Origin: Actinomycetota bacterium
GTDB lineage: Bacteria > Actinomycetota > CADDZG01 > JAHWKV01
Direction of reading: 5' to 3'
Assembly (NCBI GenBank): GCA_030447305.1
Contig: JAUJPC010000005.1
Location: 161,497-225,496, forward strand
DNA length: 64,000 bases
Positions 52,318 through 59,896 of this stretch are shown here, one piece after another. Both the position numbers and the translations under genes were made by a program. The notes beneath the pieces were generated by a model. That model did no database searches and was not told the DNA's origin. It saw nothing but the letters and a program-made list of their open reading frames with translations. How positions within the stretch are numbered: position 1 is the first letter of the stretch; each line of letters begins with the position of its first letter.

Positions 52318-52986
52318 GTGTGGCAGACACTCGATGAGGCGAGAGTCGAGGCATTGGGTTGTACTCGTTGCCGTCTGTCGGCCAGCCGCACCCAGGTGGT
52401 CTGGCTGGACGGGAACCCCGACTCGGACCTGATGTTCGTCGGCGAGGCCCCCGGGTTCCATGAAGACCGACTCGGAAAGCCGTTCGTCGGAGCCGCCGGA
52501 AAGCTCCTGGACGGCCTTCTGGGGACCATCGGCCTGGACCGCAGCCGGTGTGTCATCTGCAATGTGATCAAGTGCCGGCCGCCGGGGAACCGCAACCCGG
52601 AGGCCGACGAGATCGCAACCTGCAGCCCTTATCTGCGGGCGCAAATCGAGTTCATCAGGCCAACGGTCATCGTCACTCTCGGCAACTTCGCCACCCGCTT
52701 CCTTCTGGAGCGCCAGGTATCGATCACCCGGGTGCGGGGACAGATCTTCCGCGCATTTGGCGCCAAGGTCATTCCAACTCTCCACCCGGCCGCCGCGCTG
52801 CGCTCCGGAGGGGTGGGTTCACCCCAGTTCGCTTTGATCCGCTCCGACTTCGACCTGGTCCAACGAGAGCTCGCCAAAGGGAAGGCGCCTGCTCCAGCCG
52901 CGGCGCCGGCGGCGGTGCCGGCTGTGCCCGTGGTGCCACCCGTTACCCCGGTGGAACCCTTCATAGAGCAAGGATCGCTCTTTTGA
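52318..52986 (+). CDS. udg: uracil-DNA glycosylase, family 4 (iron–sulfur)
   Basis: About 222 residues. 'ALGCTRCRLSASRTQVVW' (first two cluster Cys), motif A 'VGEAPGFHEDRLGKPFVGAAGKLL', then 'CVICNVIKCRPPGNRNPEADEIATCSPYL' (remaining Cys) and motif 'PTLHPAAAL'. Removes uracil from DNA. The tail is Pro/Ala/Val-rich (about 190–218). Start GTG 52318 or TTG 52315, both after GGGGGG. Lies between alr and tsaE. Confidence 0.92.
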   Translation: MWQTLDEARVEALGCTRCRLSASRTQVVWLDGNPDSDLMFVGEAPGFHEDRLGKPFVGAAGKLLDGLLGTIGLDRSRCVICNVIKCRPPGNRNPEADEIATCSPYLRAQIEFIRPTVIVTLGNFATRFLLERQVSITRVRGQIFRAFGAKVIPTLHPAAALRSGGVGSPQFALIRSDFDLVQRELAKGKAPAPAAAPAAVPAVPVVPPVTPVEPFIEQGSLF

Positions 52987-52998
52987 CGATCTCCTGAG

Positions 52999-53580
52999 GT
53001 GGCCGCTTCCCCGAGACCCAATAACCAGCTGGTTATCAAGACGCGCTCGTCCGATGAGACCCGCCACCTGTCGCAGGAGATTGCCCCCATGCTCGTTCCC
53101 GGCGACGTGCTGGTGCTTGCCGGAGACCTTGGAGCCGGTAAGACGACGTTCGTCCAAGGGCTGGCCAAGGGTCTGGGGATAGTCGAGAGGGTAACCTCGC
53201 CCACGTTCATCCTCATGAAGGAGTATCCCGGCGGACGTTTCCCACTCATGCACCTGGACGTATACCGGCTGGATAAGGTGCAGCAGGTGATCGACCTGGG
53301 GATCGATGAGTACCTTGACCCCTCCTACGTGGTGGCCGTCGAGTGGGGAGACAAGGTGGAACCTCTCTTGCCTCAGGACCACCTGAAGGTCGAGATCACC
53401 CACGACCACGAGGACACCCGAACTATCACCCTTGTGGCGAAGGGGAGCCACTGGGAAACCAGAATGGCGACGATACGAAAGCTGGTCGAGGAGATGAACG
53501 CCTCGAGCCGCTCCCAGAAACCGTTGATCGGCGAGGACTTTCAGCCGGGCAGCGCGAGCGAGTCGGGGCGCAACAACTGA
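52999..53580 (+). CDS. tsaE: tRNA threonylcarbamoyladenosine synthesis ATPase TsaE
   Basis: 193 residues. Walker A GDLGAGKTTFVQGLAKGLG, then 'VTSPTFILMKEY', 'LMHLDVYRL' and 'VVAVEWGDKVEPLLP', the standard TsaE layout; the last ~45 residues are an extension. Works with TsaB and TsaD to load threonylcarbamoyl onto A37 of tRNAs. Start GTG 52999. Shares one base with the tsaB start. Confidence 0.94.
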   Translation: MAASPRPNNQLVIKTRSSDETRHLSQEIAPMLVPGDVLVLAGDLGAGKTTFVQGLAKGLGIVERVTSPTFILMKEYPGGRFPLMHLDVYRLDKVQQVIDLGIDEYLDPSYVVAVEWGDKVEPLLPQDHLKVEITHDHEDTRTITLVAKGSHWETRMATIRKLVEEMNASSRSQKPLIGEDFQPGSASESGRNN

Positions 53581-54281
53581 TGCTGGTCCTTGGTATCGAG
53601 ACGTCGACGCCTGCGGCGTCGGTCACAATCGGCTCAGAGCAGGGCATCATCGGCTCCTGCCTGGTGACCCGAGGCGTGAGTCATGGAGCTTTCATCCTCC
53701 CGGCGGTTGAGTTCTTGATGAAGGAAGCCGATCTCAGCTACCGCAATCTGTCGGCCATTGCCGTCGGCCTGGGTCCCGGCCTGTTCACCGGCCTGCGAGT
53801 CGGCGTGGCGACGGCCAAGACGCTGGCGCAGGCCCTCTCCGTGCCAATCATCGGGGTGTCGTCGCTCGACCTGCTGGCGTTCGACGTGAGGTACTCCAAC
53901 AAGCTGATCTGCCCGGTGGTCGATGCCAAGCGTAAGGAGGTGTTCTTTGCGTTTTACCGCCAGGTTCCCGGGGGCATAACGAGGGAAAGCAGCTACGTGG
54001 TCGGCTCTCCATCCCGGCTGGTTGCGGAAATCGAGGGAACGAGGGGCGATTTCCTGCTGGTGGGCAACGGCGCACTCCTGTACCGCAGCAGCCTGGACGG
54101 GGGCCGCAATGTGGAGTTCGGATCTATGGCCAACGCCTTTCCACGTGCCGCTTCCCTGGTGGAGCTGGCCCTGCCCCGGCTGTTTCGAGAGGACTTCGAC
54201 CGGGTGTTCGACGTGGAGCCGCTGTATATGCGCAGGTCCGATGCCGAGATCAACTGGGACCGGAAGGTGGCGGGCCAGTAG
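53580..54281 (+). CDS. tsaB: tRNA threonylcarbamoyladenosine synthesis protein TsaB
   Basis: 233 residues. 'MLVLGIETSTPAASVTIGS' and 'YRNLSAIAVGLGPGLFTGLRVGVATAKTLAQALSVPIIGVSSLDLLAF' are diagnostic for TsaB, the inactive paralogue that scaffolds TsaD. ATG 53580 overlaps the tsaE stop by one base; rimI starts directly after the stop. The longer frame to 53343 is tsaE sequence. Confidence 0.94.
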   Translation: MLVLGIETSTPAASVTIGSEQGIIGSCLVTRGVSHGAFILPAVEFLMKEADLSYRNLSAIAVGLGPGLFTGLRVGVATAKTLAQALSVPIIGVSSLDLLAFDVRYSNKLICPVVDAKRKEVFFAFYRQVPGGITRESSYVVGSPSRLVAEIEGTRGDFLLVGNGALLYRSSLDGGRNVEFGSMANAFPRAASLVELALPRLFREDFDRVFDVEPLYMRRSDAEINWDRKVAGQ

Positions 54282-54851
54282 ATGGCAATCGCCACCCCGG
54301 ACCCCCAGATCGATGCCTCCAAGGTGGGGCTGGTCACCATGCGCCGCCGGCATGTCCGCCAGGTGATGAAGATCGAGGCACAGGTCTATCCGCGGCCGTG
54401 GAGCTCGGCGCTGTTCCTGCAGGAGATCGTCCGGCGGGCCGACCGGGTGTATCTCGCGGCCCGCTACGAGTCGACCGTCGTGGGCTACGGCGGCCTGATC
54501 ACCTCCGGGCTCGAAGCACACATCACCACGATTGCGGTCGATCCCGCCTACCACCGGACGGGCATCGGGACCAAGCTGATGGTCGGGCTGCTGGACGCGG
54601 CGATCGCCAGGGGCGGCAAGACCATCTCCCTCGAGGTCCGCAGATCCAACTTTGCCGCCCAGAACATGTATGAGAAGTTCGGGTTCCGGCCGGTGGGCCT
54701 CAGGCCGGGCTACTACGTTGAGACCGGCGAGGACGCCATAGTGATGTGGGTGGACCAGGTGGACAGCCCGGAGTACGCCGCCCTACTGAACCGGATGCGC
54801 CGGAAATCCGAGGCGCCGACGGAAAGCCGAAGCGAGGGTGCCGGTGGCTAG
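54282..54851 (+). CDS. rimI: ribosomal protein S18-alanine N-acetyltransferase RimI-type
   Basis: 189 residues. GNAT fold with 'MKIEAQVYPRPWSSALFLQEI', acetyl-CoA loop 'IAVDPAYHRTGIGTKLMVGLLDAAIARGGKTISLEVRRSNFAAQNMYEKFGF' and 'GYYVETGEDAIVMW', typical of RimI. Acetylates the N-terminus of protein S18 in characterised relatives. ATG 54282 directly follows the tsaB stop; the end overlaps tsaD by 14 nt. Confidence 0.9.
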   Translation: MAIATPDPQIDASKVGLVTMRRRHVRQVMKIEAQVYPRPWSSALFLQEIVRRADRVYLAARYESTVVGYGGLITSGLEAHITTIAVDPAYHRTGIGTKLMVGLLDAAIARGGKTISLEVRRSNFAAQNMYEKFGFRPVGLRPGYYVETGEDAIVMWVDQVDSPEYAALLNRMRRKSEAPTESRSEGAGG

Positions 54852-55965
54852 CGAACAACCTTCGACCATAATCCCCGAGGTTGACGACATCCCGGAAGTC
54901 GTGACAAAGATGCTGCTCCAGACCGAGACCGAGCTGGAGGCGATTGAGCAGATCACCGAGGAGACACTGGTCCTCGGCATCGAGACTTCCTGCGACGAAA
55001 CCGCGGTGGCGATTTTGAGGGGATCGAACCAGGTTCTGTCCAACGTGATCTCTTCGTCGGCCGATCTGCACAGCAAGTACGGCGGAGTGGTCCCGGAAGT
55101 CGCCTCCCGGGCTCACGTCCAGGCGATCAACCCGGCGATCGCCGAGGCGCTGCGAAAAGCGGATGTGACCCTGTGGGACATGTCGGCCGTAGCCGTGACC
55201 ACTGGCCCGGGTCTGATTGGATCGCTGGTGGTCGGCGTGGCCGCCGCCAAGTCGCTGGCGTCGGTCCTGGAGGTTCCACTTCTGGGGATCAACCACCTGG
55301 AGGCGCACATCTACGCCAACTTCTTGGAGCACCCCGATTTCGCTCCGCCGGCTGTAGGGCTGATCGTCTCGGGGGGCCACACGCTCCTCGTTCACATGCC
55401 TGCCCACGGGCTGTACGAGGTGCTCGGCGAGACTCTGGATGACGCCGCCGGAGAGGCCTTCGACAAGGTTGCCCGGTACCTGGGGATTGGCTTTCCCGGC
55501 GGGCCCGCAATCGACCAGATGGCGCTGGGCGGGAACCGAAGAGCTATCAAGTTTCCGAGGGCCGTGCTCCGCAAGGGGTACGACTTCTCCTTCTCGGGTC
55601 TTAAGACTGCAGTGCGGGACTACATCCGAAAGCAGGAGCAAGAGGGCAACGAGATCAACCTGGAGGACATCTGTGCCTCGTTCCAGGAGGCCGTGGTTGA
55701 GGTGCAGGTTTCCAAGACGATCAAGGCGGCCCAGGAGTACGGAGTAACCAATGTCTTCGTGTCCGGTGGGGTGGCGGCCAACTCTCGGCTCCGGGAGCTC
55801 ATGGGCGTCATGTGCGAGGAGTCGGAGCTACGGCTTTACTACCCCTCGCCGGTTTACTGCACCGACAACGCGGCCATGGTCGCCTGCTGCGGCTACTACC
55901 GGTTCCAGCGGGGCATCCGGCCCGACCCCAATGTCGACCCAGACCCGAACCTGCATCTGGCCTAA
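54838..55965 (+). CDS. tsaD: tRNA N6-threonylcarbamoyladenosine synthase TsaD
   Basis: 375 residues. An acidic N-terminal extension of about 40 residues precedes the ASKHA domain: 'LVLGIETSCDETAVAIL', 'VVPEVASRAHVQAINP', 'TTGPGLIGSLVVGVAAAKSLA', metal motif 'NHLEAHIYANFL', 'VSGGHTLLV', 'DDAAGEAFDKVARYLGIGFPGGPAID' and 'FVSGGVAANSRLRELM'. It performs the final t6A transfer. Start GTG 54838 (GTG 54844 also possible). The N-terminal extension is longer than usual. Confidence 0.95.
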   Translation: MPVASEQPSTIIPEVDDIPEVVTKMLLQTETELEAIEQITEETLVLGIETSCDETAVAILRGSNQVLSNVISSSADLHSKYGGVVPEVASRAHVQAINPAIAEALRKADVTLWDMSAVAVTTGPGLIGSLVVGVAAAKSLASVLEVPLLGINHLEAHIYANFLEHPDFAPPAVGLIVSGGHTLLVHMPAHGLYEVLGETLDDAAGEAFDKVARYLGIGFPGGPAIDQMALGGNRRAIKFPRAVLRKGYDFSFSGLKTAVRDYIRKQEQEGNEINLEDICASFQEAVVEVQVSKTIKAAQEYGVTNVFVSGGVAANSRLRELMGVMCEESELRLYYPSPVYCTDNAAMVACCGYYRFQRGIRPDPNVDPDPNLHLA

Positions 55966-56603
55966 CCGGGTCGTTTTGCCGATTCCCTGATCCCTTCGGG
56001 GAGGCGGTCGATCATCACCTGGGCCTCGGTGTATCCGATCGTCAACAGGTAGCCCTGGTCCCCGATTCGCGCAATTACCGTTGGGAAGCTCATGACTCCC
56101 CACCGCCGGGCGAGGCTGAAGTCAGTCCACGACGCCCTCCGATACTCTTCGCTCCGGAAGGCAGCCATAAACTTCGATGCATCGCCGCCTATGTCGCCGA
56201 CAAGTGCGCCGACCACTTCCGGGCTCAGCGGGAGCAAGCCTTCGGCGTAAAACGCGCGCTGAAGGCGCTTGAACAACGGCCAGGCTCGGGGCTCGTCGAT
56301 GCTTCGCATGACTGCGACCGCCCGGCAGGCGGGCTCGGTGTCGTAGATCCAGTCCCGGCGGGCGAGCAGCCCATGATCGAAGGGCTGGCCGGTCCGCTCC
56401 TGTATCCGGGTCCACTCGTGCGCCAGGAAGGCGGCGAGGCGATCCGTCATCGGCTCGGAGTGTGGACCGGCCCTCAGGCCTCCGGTGATCACCCGTAACC
56501 CCACATCTGGAACGCGCCGGCCCAGCTCATCAAGTTGAGGTGCGAAGCCCCAGCACCACGAGCACATGGGATCGCCGATGTAGATGATCTCCCGCTGCTC
56601 CAT
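55962..56603 (-). CDS. DsbA-family (FrnE-like) protein
   Basis: 213 residues. Thioredoxin-fold with active CxxC (DPMCSWCWGFAPQLDEL) near residue 13, a helical insertion and 'WGVMSFPTVIARIGDQGYLLTIGYTEAQVMIDRL' with the cis-Pro. It lacks a signal peptide, so it is a cytoplasmic DsbA relative of the FrnE/DSBA-oxidoreductase kind. ATG 56603 is chosen over GTG/ATG at 56630. Convergent with tsaD (4-nt overlap) and divergent from groES. Confidence 0.85.
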   Translation of the reverse strand: MEQREIIYIGDPMCSWCWGFAPQLDELGRRVPDVGLRVITGGLRAGPHSEPMTDRLAAFLAHEWTRIQERTGQPFDHGLLARRDWIYDTEPACRAVAVMRSIDEPRAWPLFKRLQRAFYAEGLLPLSPEVVGALVGDIGGDASKFMAAFRSEEYRRASWTDFSLARRWGVMSFPTVIARIGDQGYLLTIGYTEAQVMIDRLPEGIRESAKRPG

Positions 56604-56639
56604 GGGACCCACAGTACCCGCAGCACCCAAGGCGGACCA

Positions 56640-56666
56640 TTAGCACTCTCTGTCTTAGAGTGCTAA
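56640..56666. promoter_or_regulatory. CIRCE element (HrcA operator) upstream of groES
   Basis: TTAGCACTC, nine bases, GAGTGCTAA: an exact match to the CIRCE consensus, 62 nt before the groES start. HrcA repression and heat induction of groES are expected. It could also affect the divergent DsbA-like gene at 56603. Confidence 0.96.
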
Positions 56667-56728
56667 TCTGACACCAAGTGAGTTCTGTCCGTTCCTGAGT
56701 CGTTGTTTACCTAACATAGGAGGTTTTT

Positions 56729-57013
56729 ATGGGTCTCAAGCCACTTGGAGATCGAGTACTGATAAAGGTGGAGGAGAGCGACAACGCCCTTCCTTCCGGT
56801 CTGGTAATTCCGGACACCGCCAAGGAGAAGCCGCAGGAGGGCCTCGTTCTTGCCGTAGGTCCCGGCGCCTACCACGACGGTCAGCGCGTTGCGCTGGACG
56901 TGAAGGAAGGCGACCGTGTGCTGTTCTCGAAGTACGGGGGCACCGAGGTCAAGGTCGACGGCGAAGATCTGATGATCCTGAACGAGCGGGACGTGCTGGC
57001 CGTCGTCAGCTAA
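56729..57013 (+). CDS. groES: co-chaperonin GroES
   Basis: 94 residues, standard GroES: '[17 protein letters not shown]', the mobile loop '[32 protein letters not shown]', '[36 protein letters not shown]'. AGGAGG 6 nt upstream. The gene has its own CIRCE and is followed directly by a strong terminator; no groEL lies in the window. In most actinobacteria groEL1 follows groES, so here the partner must be elsewhere. Confidence 0.97.
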   Translation: MGLKPLGDRVLIKVEESDNALPSGLVIPDTAKEKPQEGLVLAVGPGAYHDGQRVALDVKEGDRVLFSKYGGTEVKVDGEDLMILNERDVLAVVS

Positions 57014-57032
57014 TCAAGGTTTTGCTTCAGTG

Positions 57033-57060
57033 AAAAACCCCGCCGCGCGGCGGGGTTTTT
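57033..57060. terminator. bidirectional intrinsic terminator
   Basis: A perfect 28-nt palindrome: an A-run, a C/G-rich stem and a T-run (AAAAACCCCGCCGC and its complement). It lies between groES (rightward) and the M23 peptidase (leftward), so it can terminate both. Confidence 0.93.
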
Positions 57061-57064
57061 CTTT

Positions 57065-58207
57065 CTAGAGGTATTTCATCGGGTTCTGTGGTGTCCCGTT
57101 GACCCGCACCTCGAAATGAAGGTGGGATCCGGTGCAGGAGCCGGAGCACCCGACCGCTCCGATGAGCTGGCCCCGCTCCACTTTGCCTCCGCTCACCACC
57201 TTGCGGCTCATGTGAGCGTAGAGGGTCGTTACGCCGCCTCCGTGATCTATGACCGTGCAGGTGCCATAGCCACCGCCGCAGGAGACGCCCAGTATTGTTC
57301 CGGCCTTCGCCGCACGGATGGGGTCTCCGGTGTTTCCGTCAAGGTCGACGCCGGTGTGGGCCCGGCCCCAGCGGCGCCCGAATCCGGACGTCACTCCGCC
57401 TGACACCGGCCGGACGAATCCCTGGCCGGAAGCCGCGCCTGACTCTCCGGATCCTGATGACACCTTGCCGGGGGCCCGGGAGCTGCTCTTGCGCAGGGCT
57501 TCCTCCAGCTTCTTGCTATCGGCTTCCAGGCCGTCGATGTGAGCCTGAGCGGCCGCAATCTCCTTCTCCACGCTCTGCAGCGCCGAGGCTCGGTCCCGCC
57601 GTGCCGAGTCGGCCAGCCTCTTGCGGGTCTGCAGCCAGTCTTTTTGAGCGGTGAGGCTGCCCTTGATCCGGTTCAGCTCGTGTTGCTTGTCGAGCAGGTT
57701 AGCGCGCAGCCGAGCTGCATCGACGATGACTTTAGAGTCCTGCTCCGAGGACTTCTCCATCAGGAACTGAAGGCGGTTCAGCTCGACTATCGAGTTGGCG
57801 GAAAACAGCATCGCAACCGATTCGGCCGGGCCCTGAACGTACAGCCGGCGAGCCCTCGCGTTCGACGCATCAGCCGCCTTTTTGTAGCGCTCCTGCACCT
57901 GTTTGATCTGTGCCTGCATGGTGCGGATGTCCGACTCCAGGGACGATATGTCGTGCTGGCCCGTGTCGATCTGGCGGTTCAGGGCGCCGATCTGTTTGTC
58001 CAGGTTCTCGACTTCCTTGGAGATTTCGGCCGCCTTGCCTTTAGCCGCAGCCAGGCGCTTGCGGATCTCGGCGATCTCGGTCTGGGTCTTCTGCAGCTTG
58101 CTGGCTTCTCCTGCAGCGGTCGACGGAAAAGCGGTCGAGGCACTGATCAACGACGAGATCAGGGCGACGACCATCAACCGGACCATGCGGGGGTTTGGGG
58201 GCTGCAT
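57065..58207 (-). CDS. murein hydrolase activator / M23 peptidase with coiled coil (EnvC-like)
   Basis: 380 residues. A signal peptide (MVRLMVVALISSLISASTAFPSTAAG) precedes a long coiled coil (about 35–245) and a LytM/M23 domain (about 265–380) with zinc ligands in 'HTGVDLD' and 'GSHLHFEVR', and 'TLYAHMS'. All active-site residues are present, so it may be an active endopeptidase rather than a pure activator. It probably acts in cell separation. The transposon target site lies 45 nt upstream of its start. Confidence 0.92.
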   Translation of the reverse strand: MQPPNPRMVRLMVVALISSLISASTAFPSTAAGEASKLQKTQTEIAEIRKRLAAAKGKAAEISKEVENLDKQIGALNRQIDTGQHDISSLESDIRTMQAQIKQVQERYKKAADASNARARRLYVQGPAESVAMLFSANSIVELNRLQFLMEKSSEQDSKVIVDAARLRANLLDKQHELNRIKGSLTAQKDWLQTRKRLADSARRDRASALQSVEKEIAAAQAHIDGLEADSKKLEEALRKSSSRAPGKVSSGSGESGAASGQGFVRPVSGGVTSGFGRRWGRAHTGVDLDGNTGDPIRAAKAGTILGVSCGGGYGTCTVIDHGGGVTTLYAHMSRKVVSGGKVERGQLIGAVGCSGSCTGSHLHFEVRVNGTPQNPMKYL

Positions 58208-58259
58208 GTGGAAGAAACCTAGGCGGGGGCTTCAGCGCTGTCAAGTTTCGCGACCTCGG

Positions 58260-58278
58260 GGTAGTGGGTCAGTTTGAA
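58260..58278. repeat. left terminal inverted repeat of the transposon
   Basis: GGTAGTGGGTCAGTTTGAA; perfect inverted match to 62103–62121 and a near match (one mismatch within the first 16 bases) to 62130–62146. Confidence 0.92.
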
Positions 58279-58379
58279 CTTAGGTTCTTTGCGGGCAGCA
58301 AGCCCCCGTTGTCATCGACACGGGTCGCAGAAGAGACAATGTAGGACGCGAATCTACTAGGTGTAGTATTCCAGACAGA

Positions 58380-58407
58380 AGAAGACCCCCAGATCTGGGG
58401 GTCTTCT
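58380..58407. terminator. perfect palindrome inside the transposon left end
   Basis: AGAAGACCCCCAGA and its reverse complement (28 nt, no loop spacer beyond the central AGATCT). With flanking T-rich sequence it would serve as a terminator in either direction, insulating the element from transcription coming from or into the flank. Confidence 0.6.
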
Positions 58408-58643
58408 CTTATGCCTAAATCCCTGTAGCTGTCGTAATCGACACCTAGAATGAAGCTTGCGTTAGTCAACCAAATACCGCTAGATCCTCTGCAAAGGCTG
58501 CAACCCGAGCGGAGGTTTTGAGGTCTTTGTCACCTCCTAGCTTCGTCTTTGTCATTTTAGGTGTAGATCCGCTAAAGGGGCGGATTTGGAGAGAAACGAA
58601 AGGGGGGTTGCCGACTGCCGGATCTTCCGCAAGTTCGTCTGAC

Positions 58644-58715
58644 TCTTAGCCGCACTGTCTAACAGGCGGGCAGTGCGGCTGAGAGCTGTACCCGGTCAAG
58701 AGGGATAAGCCTGTT
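58644..58715 (+). ncRNA. hairpin with loop–downstream complement (pseudoknot-capable)
   Basis: Stem TCTTAGCCGCACTG (58644–58657) pairs with 58671–58684 (one G:U). The 13-nt loop contains AACAGGC (58661–58667), which is exactly complementary to GCCTGTT (58709–58715), so an H-type pseudoknot can form. No Rfam family is recognised by eye. Confidence 0.4.
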
Positions 58716-58773
58716 GTCCACTCCCAAATGACCAACTAGCGGGGGTCGGTGCGCTAACACCGGCTCCCGCGGT

Positions 58774-58846
58774 GTCCGGGTGGCTCGAATGGCTAGGCTC
58801 CTGGGTTGGCGCTCAGCACATGCCGGTTCGAATCCGGCCCCGGACT
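58774..58846 (+). ncRNA. tRNA-like sequence with a defective anticodon arm
   Basis: 73 nt. A perfect 7-bp acceptor (GTCCGGG/CCCGGAC) and a perfect T-arm (GCCGG-TTCGAAT-CCGGC) are present. The D-stem is weak and the best anticodon stem (CTGGG/CTCAG) leaves only a 6-nt loop (TTGGCG). It is probably not a translating tRNA: a decayed tRNA, a mimic, or part of a larger structured RNA. Confidence 0.35.
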
Positions 58847-58947
58847 CTGTCCCCGCAAGCGGGGAACAAGATGATGCCAGAACTACCAATGTGTAATTCG
58901 GTTGTCACGGCACGCGCGTAACCGCGCGCCCTCCGTGTTAGGTTAGC

Positions 58948-59817
58948 CTAAGAAGCTTCTTGTGAAGCGGATTTGCGGTTAAGAAGCTCGACCAGTTCTT
59001 CGATAGTCCAGACGTGATCTTCGATCCCCGCCGCCATTGCGGGAGTGGTGGGGTACTTCTTTGAGAGCGTCTTGTGAGGCCGGCAGAGGTTGTAATAGGC
59101 GAAGTGCAGGGAAACTGCTGCAGCAAGGTTTTCGACCTTCTTCGAGAACGCGTTGGTCAGCCGAGTGAAGCGGCGCATGCCCATTCGCATCGTGAGGTTC
59201 TGACGTTCGACGTAGGACGTTGAAATCTTCCTTCGATCAGGGTTGCCCTGGACTTCCCTGATTTCGATACCGGTGCACTTAGCAGGGCTGTAGGTACGCT
59301 CTCCCTCTTTAGGGGATTCGCTCGTGTACAGCTTGTGAATCACTGCAAAGTCAACATCCGCACCGAAGGCATATTCTACAGCGTTGACGTAGAGCCTCAG
59401 ACCGTCCGTACTGAGTTGGATTCTGTTGTTGAGCCTTGAGGCTAGGTCGTTGATGAAAACTTCGGCATCGTTCGCCGTGCGCTCTCCTACTAGGTAGCAG
59501 GGAACCAGCTTCGTGTCGGCGTCCAGCGCTACCCAAGTCCAAACGTCGCCGTGGCCGAATTGCCCTTCGTGTTCGGGAGAGACGTTCCGCTGCTTCGAGT
59601 GGCAGAAGCTCCAAATCTCGTCAGCTTCGATCCTCTTGCAGGGAAGACCCTGCATGATGCCGTCCTGGTACTCGGAACAAGCTGCACCAAGGTCAACCAG
59701 CAGTTTGGTAACCGTGTTCTTGGCTACTCCGGTAATGCGGACGGTAGCGCGGATCGACATACCTTCGACAAGGCAGCCAACGACTCTTGCTCGATCCGCA
59801 GTACTTAGCTTGTTCAT
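58948..59817 (-). CDS. IS1-like DDE transposase
   Basis: About 289 residues from ATG 59817. An N-terminal helix-turn-helix (LSTADRARVVGCLVEGMSIRATVRITGVAKNTVTKLLVDLG) precedes a DDE domain with 'IEADEIWSFCHSKQRNV', 'DVWTWVALDADTKLV', 'LSTDGLRLYVNAVEYAFGADVDFAVIHKLY' and 'SYVERQNLTMRMGMRRFTRLTNAFSKKVENLAAAVSLHFAYYNLCRPHKTL'. The pattern is that of transposases commonly labelled IS1 family. An in-frame ATG at 59835 would start MQYNST. It reads leftward, divergent from the cargo operon, with a palindromic site just upstream. It looks intact. Confidence 0.85.
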   Translation of the reverse strand: MNKLSTADRARVVGCLVEGMSIRATVRITGVAKNTVTKLLVDLGAACSEYQDGIMQGLPCKRIEADEIWSFCHSKQRNVSPEHEGQFGHGDVWTWVALDADTKLVPCYLVGERTANDAEVFINDLASRLNNRIQLSTDGLRLYVNAVEYAFGADVDFAVIHKLYTSESPKEGERTYSPAKCTGIEIREVQGNPDRRKISTSYVERQNLTMRMGMRRFTRLTNAFSKKVENLAAAVSLHFAYYNLCRPHKTLSKKYPTTPAMAAGIEDHVWTIEELVELLNRKSASQEAS

Positions 59818-59824
59818 AGTGCTA

Positions 59825-59847
59825 TTGTACTGCATATTGCAGTACAA
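59825..59847. promoter_or_regulatory. operator-like perfect palindrome (site 1)
   Basis: Arms TTGTACTGCA and TGCAGTACAA separated by TAT; perfect over 23 nt. It lies 8 nt upstream of the transposase ATG and between the two divergent transcription units. Confidence 0.7.
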
Positions 59848-59866
59848 GTAAAGGAGTGAAGTAGCA

Positions 59867-59889
59867 ATGTGCTGCGAAGTGCAGTACAA
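59867..59889. promoter_or_regulatory. operator-like palindrome (site 2)
   Basis: A degenerate second copy of site 1, 18 of 23 positions identical, with the right arm TGCAGTACAA intact. It is 8 nt upstream of ATG 59897 of the ribbon-helix-helix gene, mirroring site 1 and the transposase ATG. Centre-to-centre spacing is 42 nt (four helical turns). Confidence 0.65.
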
Positions 59890-59896
59890 TGAGTCT

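Larger units (their letters stand above)
58279..58947. other. gene-free structured left end of the transposon
   Basis: 669 nt with no supported ORF. It holds a perfect 28-nt palindrome (58380–58407), a hairpin ATCCGC/GCGGAT (near 58567–58586), a 14-bp hairpin (58644–58684) whose loop can pair downstream, a tRNA-like segment (58774–58846) and a small CCCCGC/GCGGGG hairpin (58853–58866). The density of helices suggests a non-coding RNA, cis-acting transposition sites, or both. Confidence 0.5.

Noticed and set aside
58774..58846. Functional tRNA call
   Set aside because: The anticodon loop cannot be made seven bases long with a paired stem; listed instead as tRNA-like.
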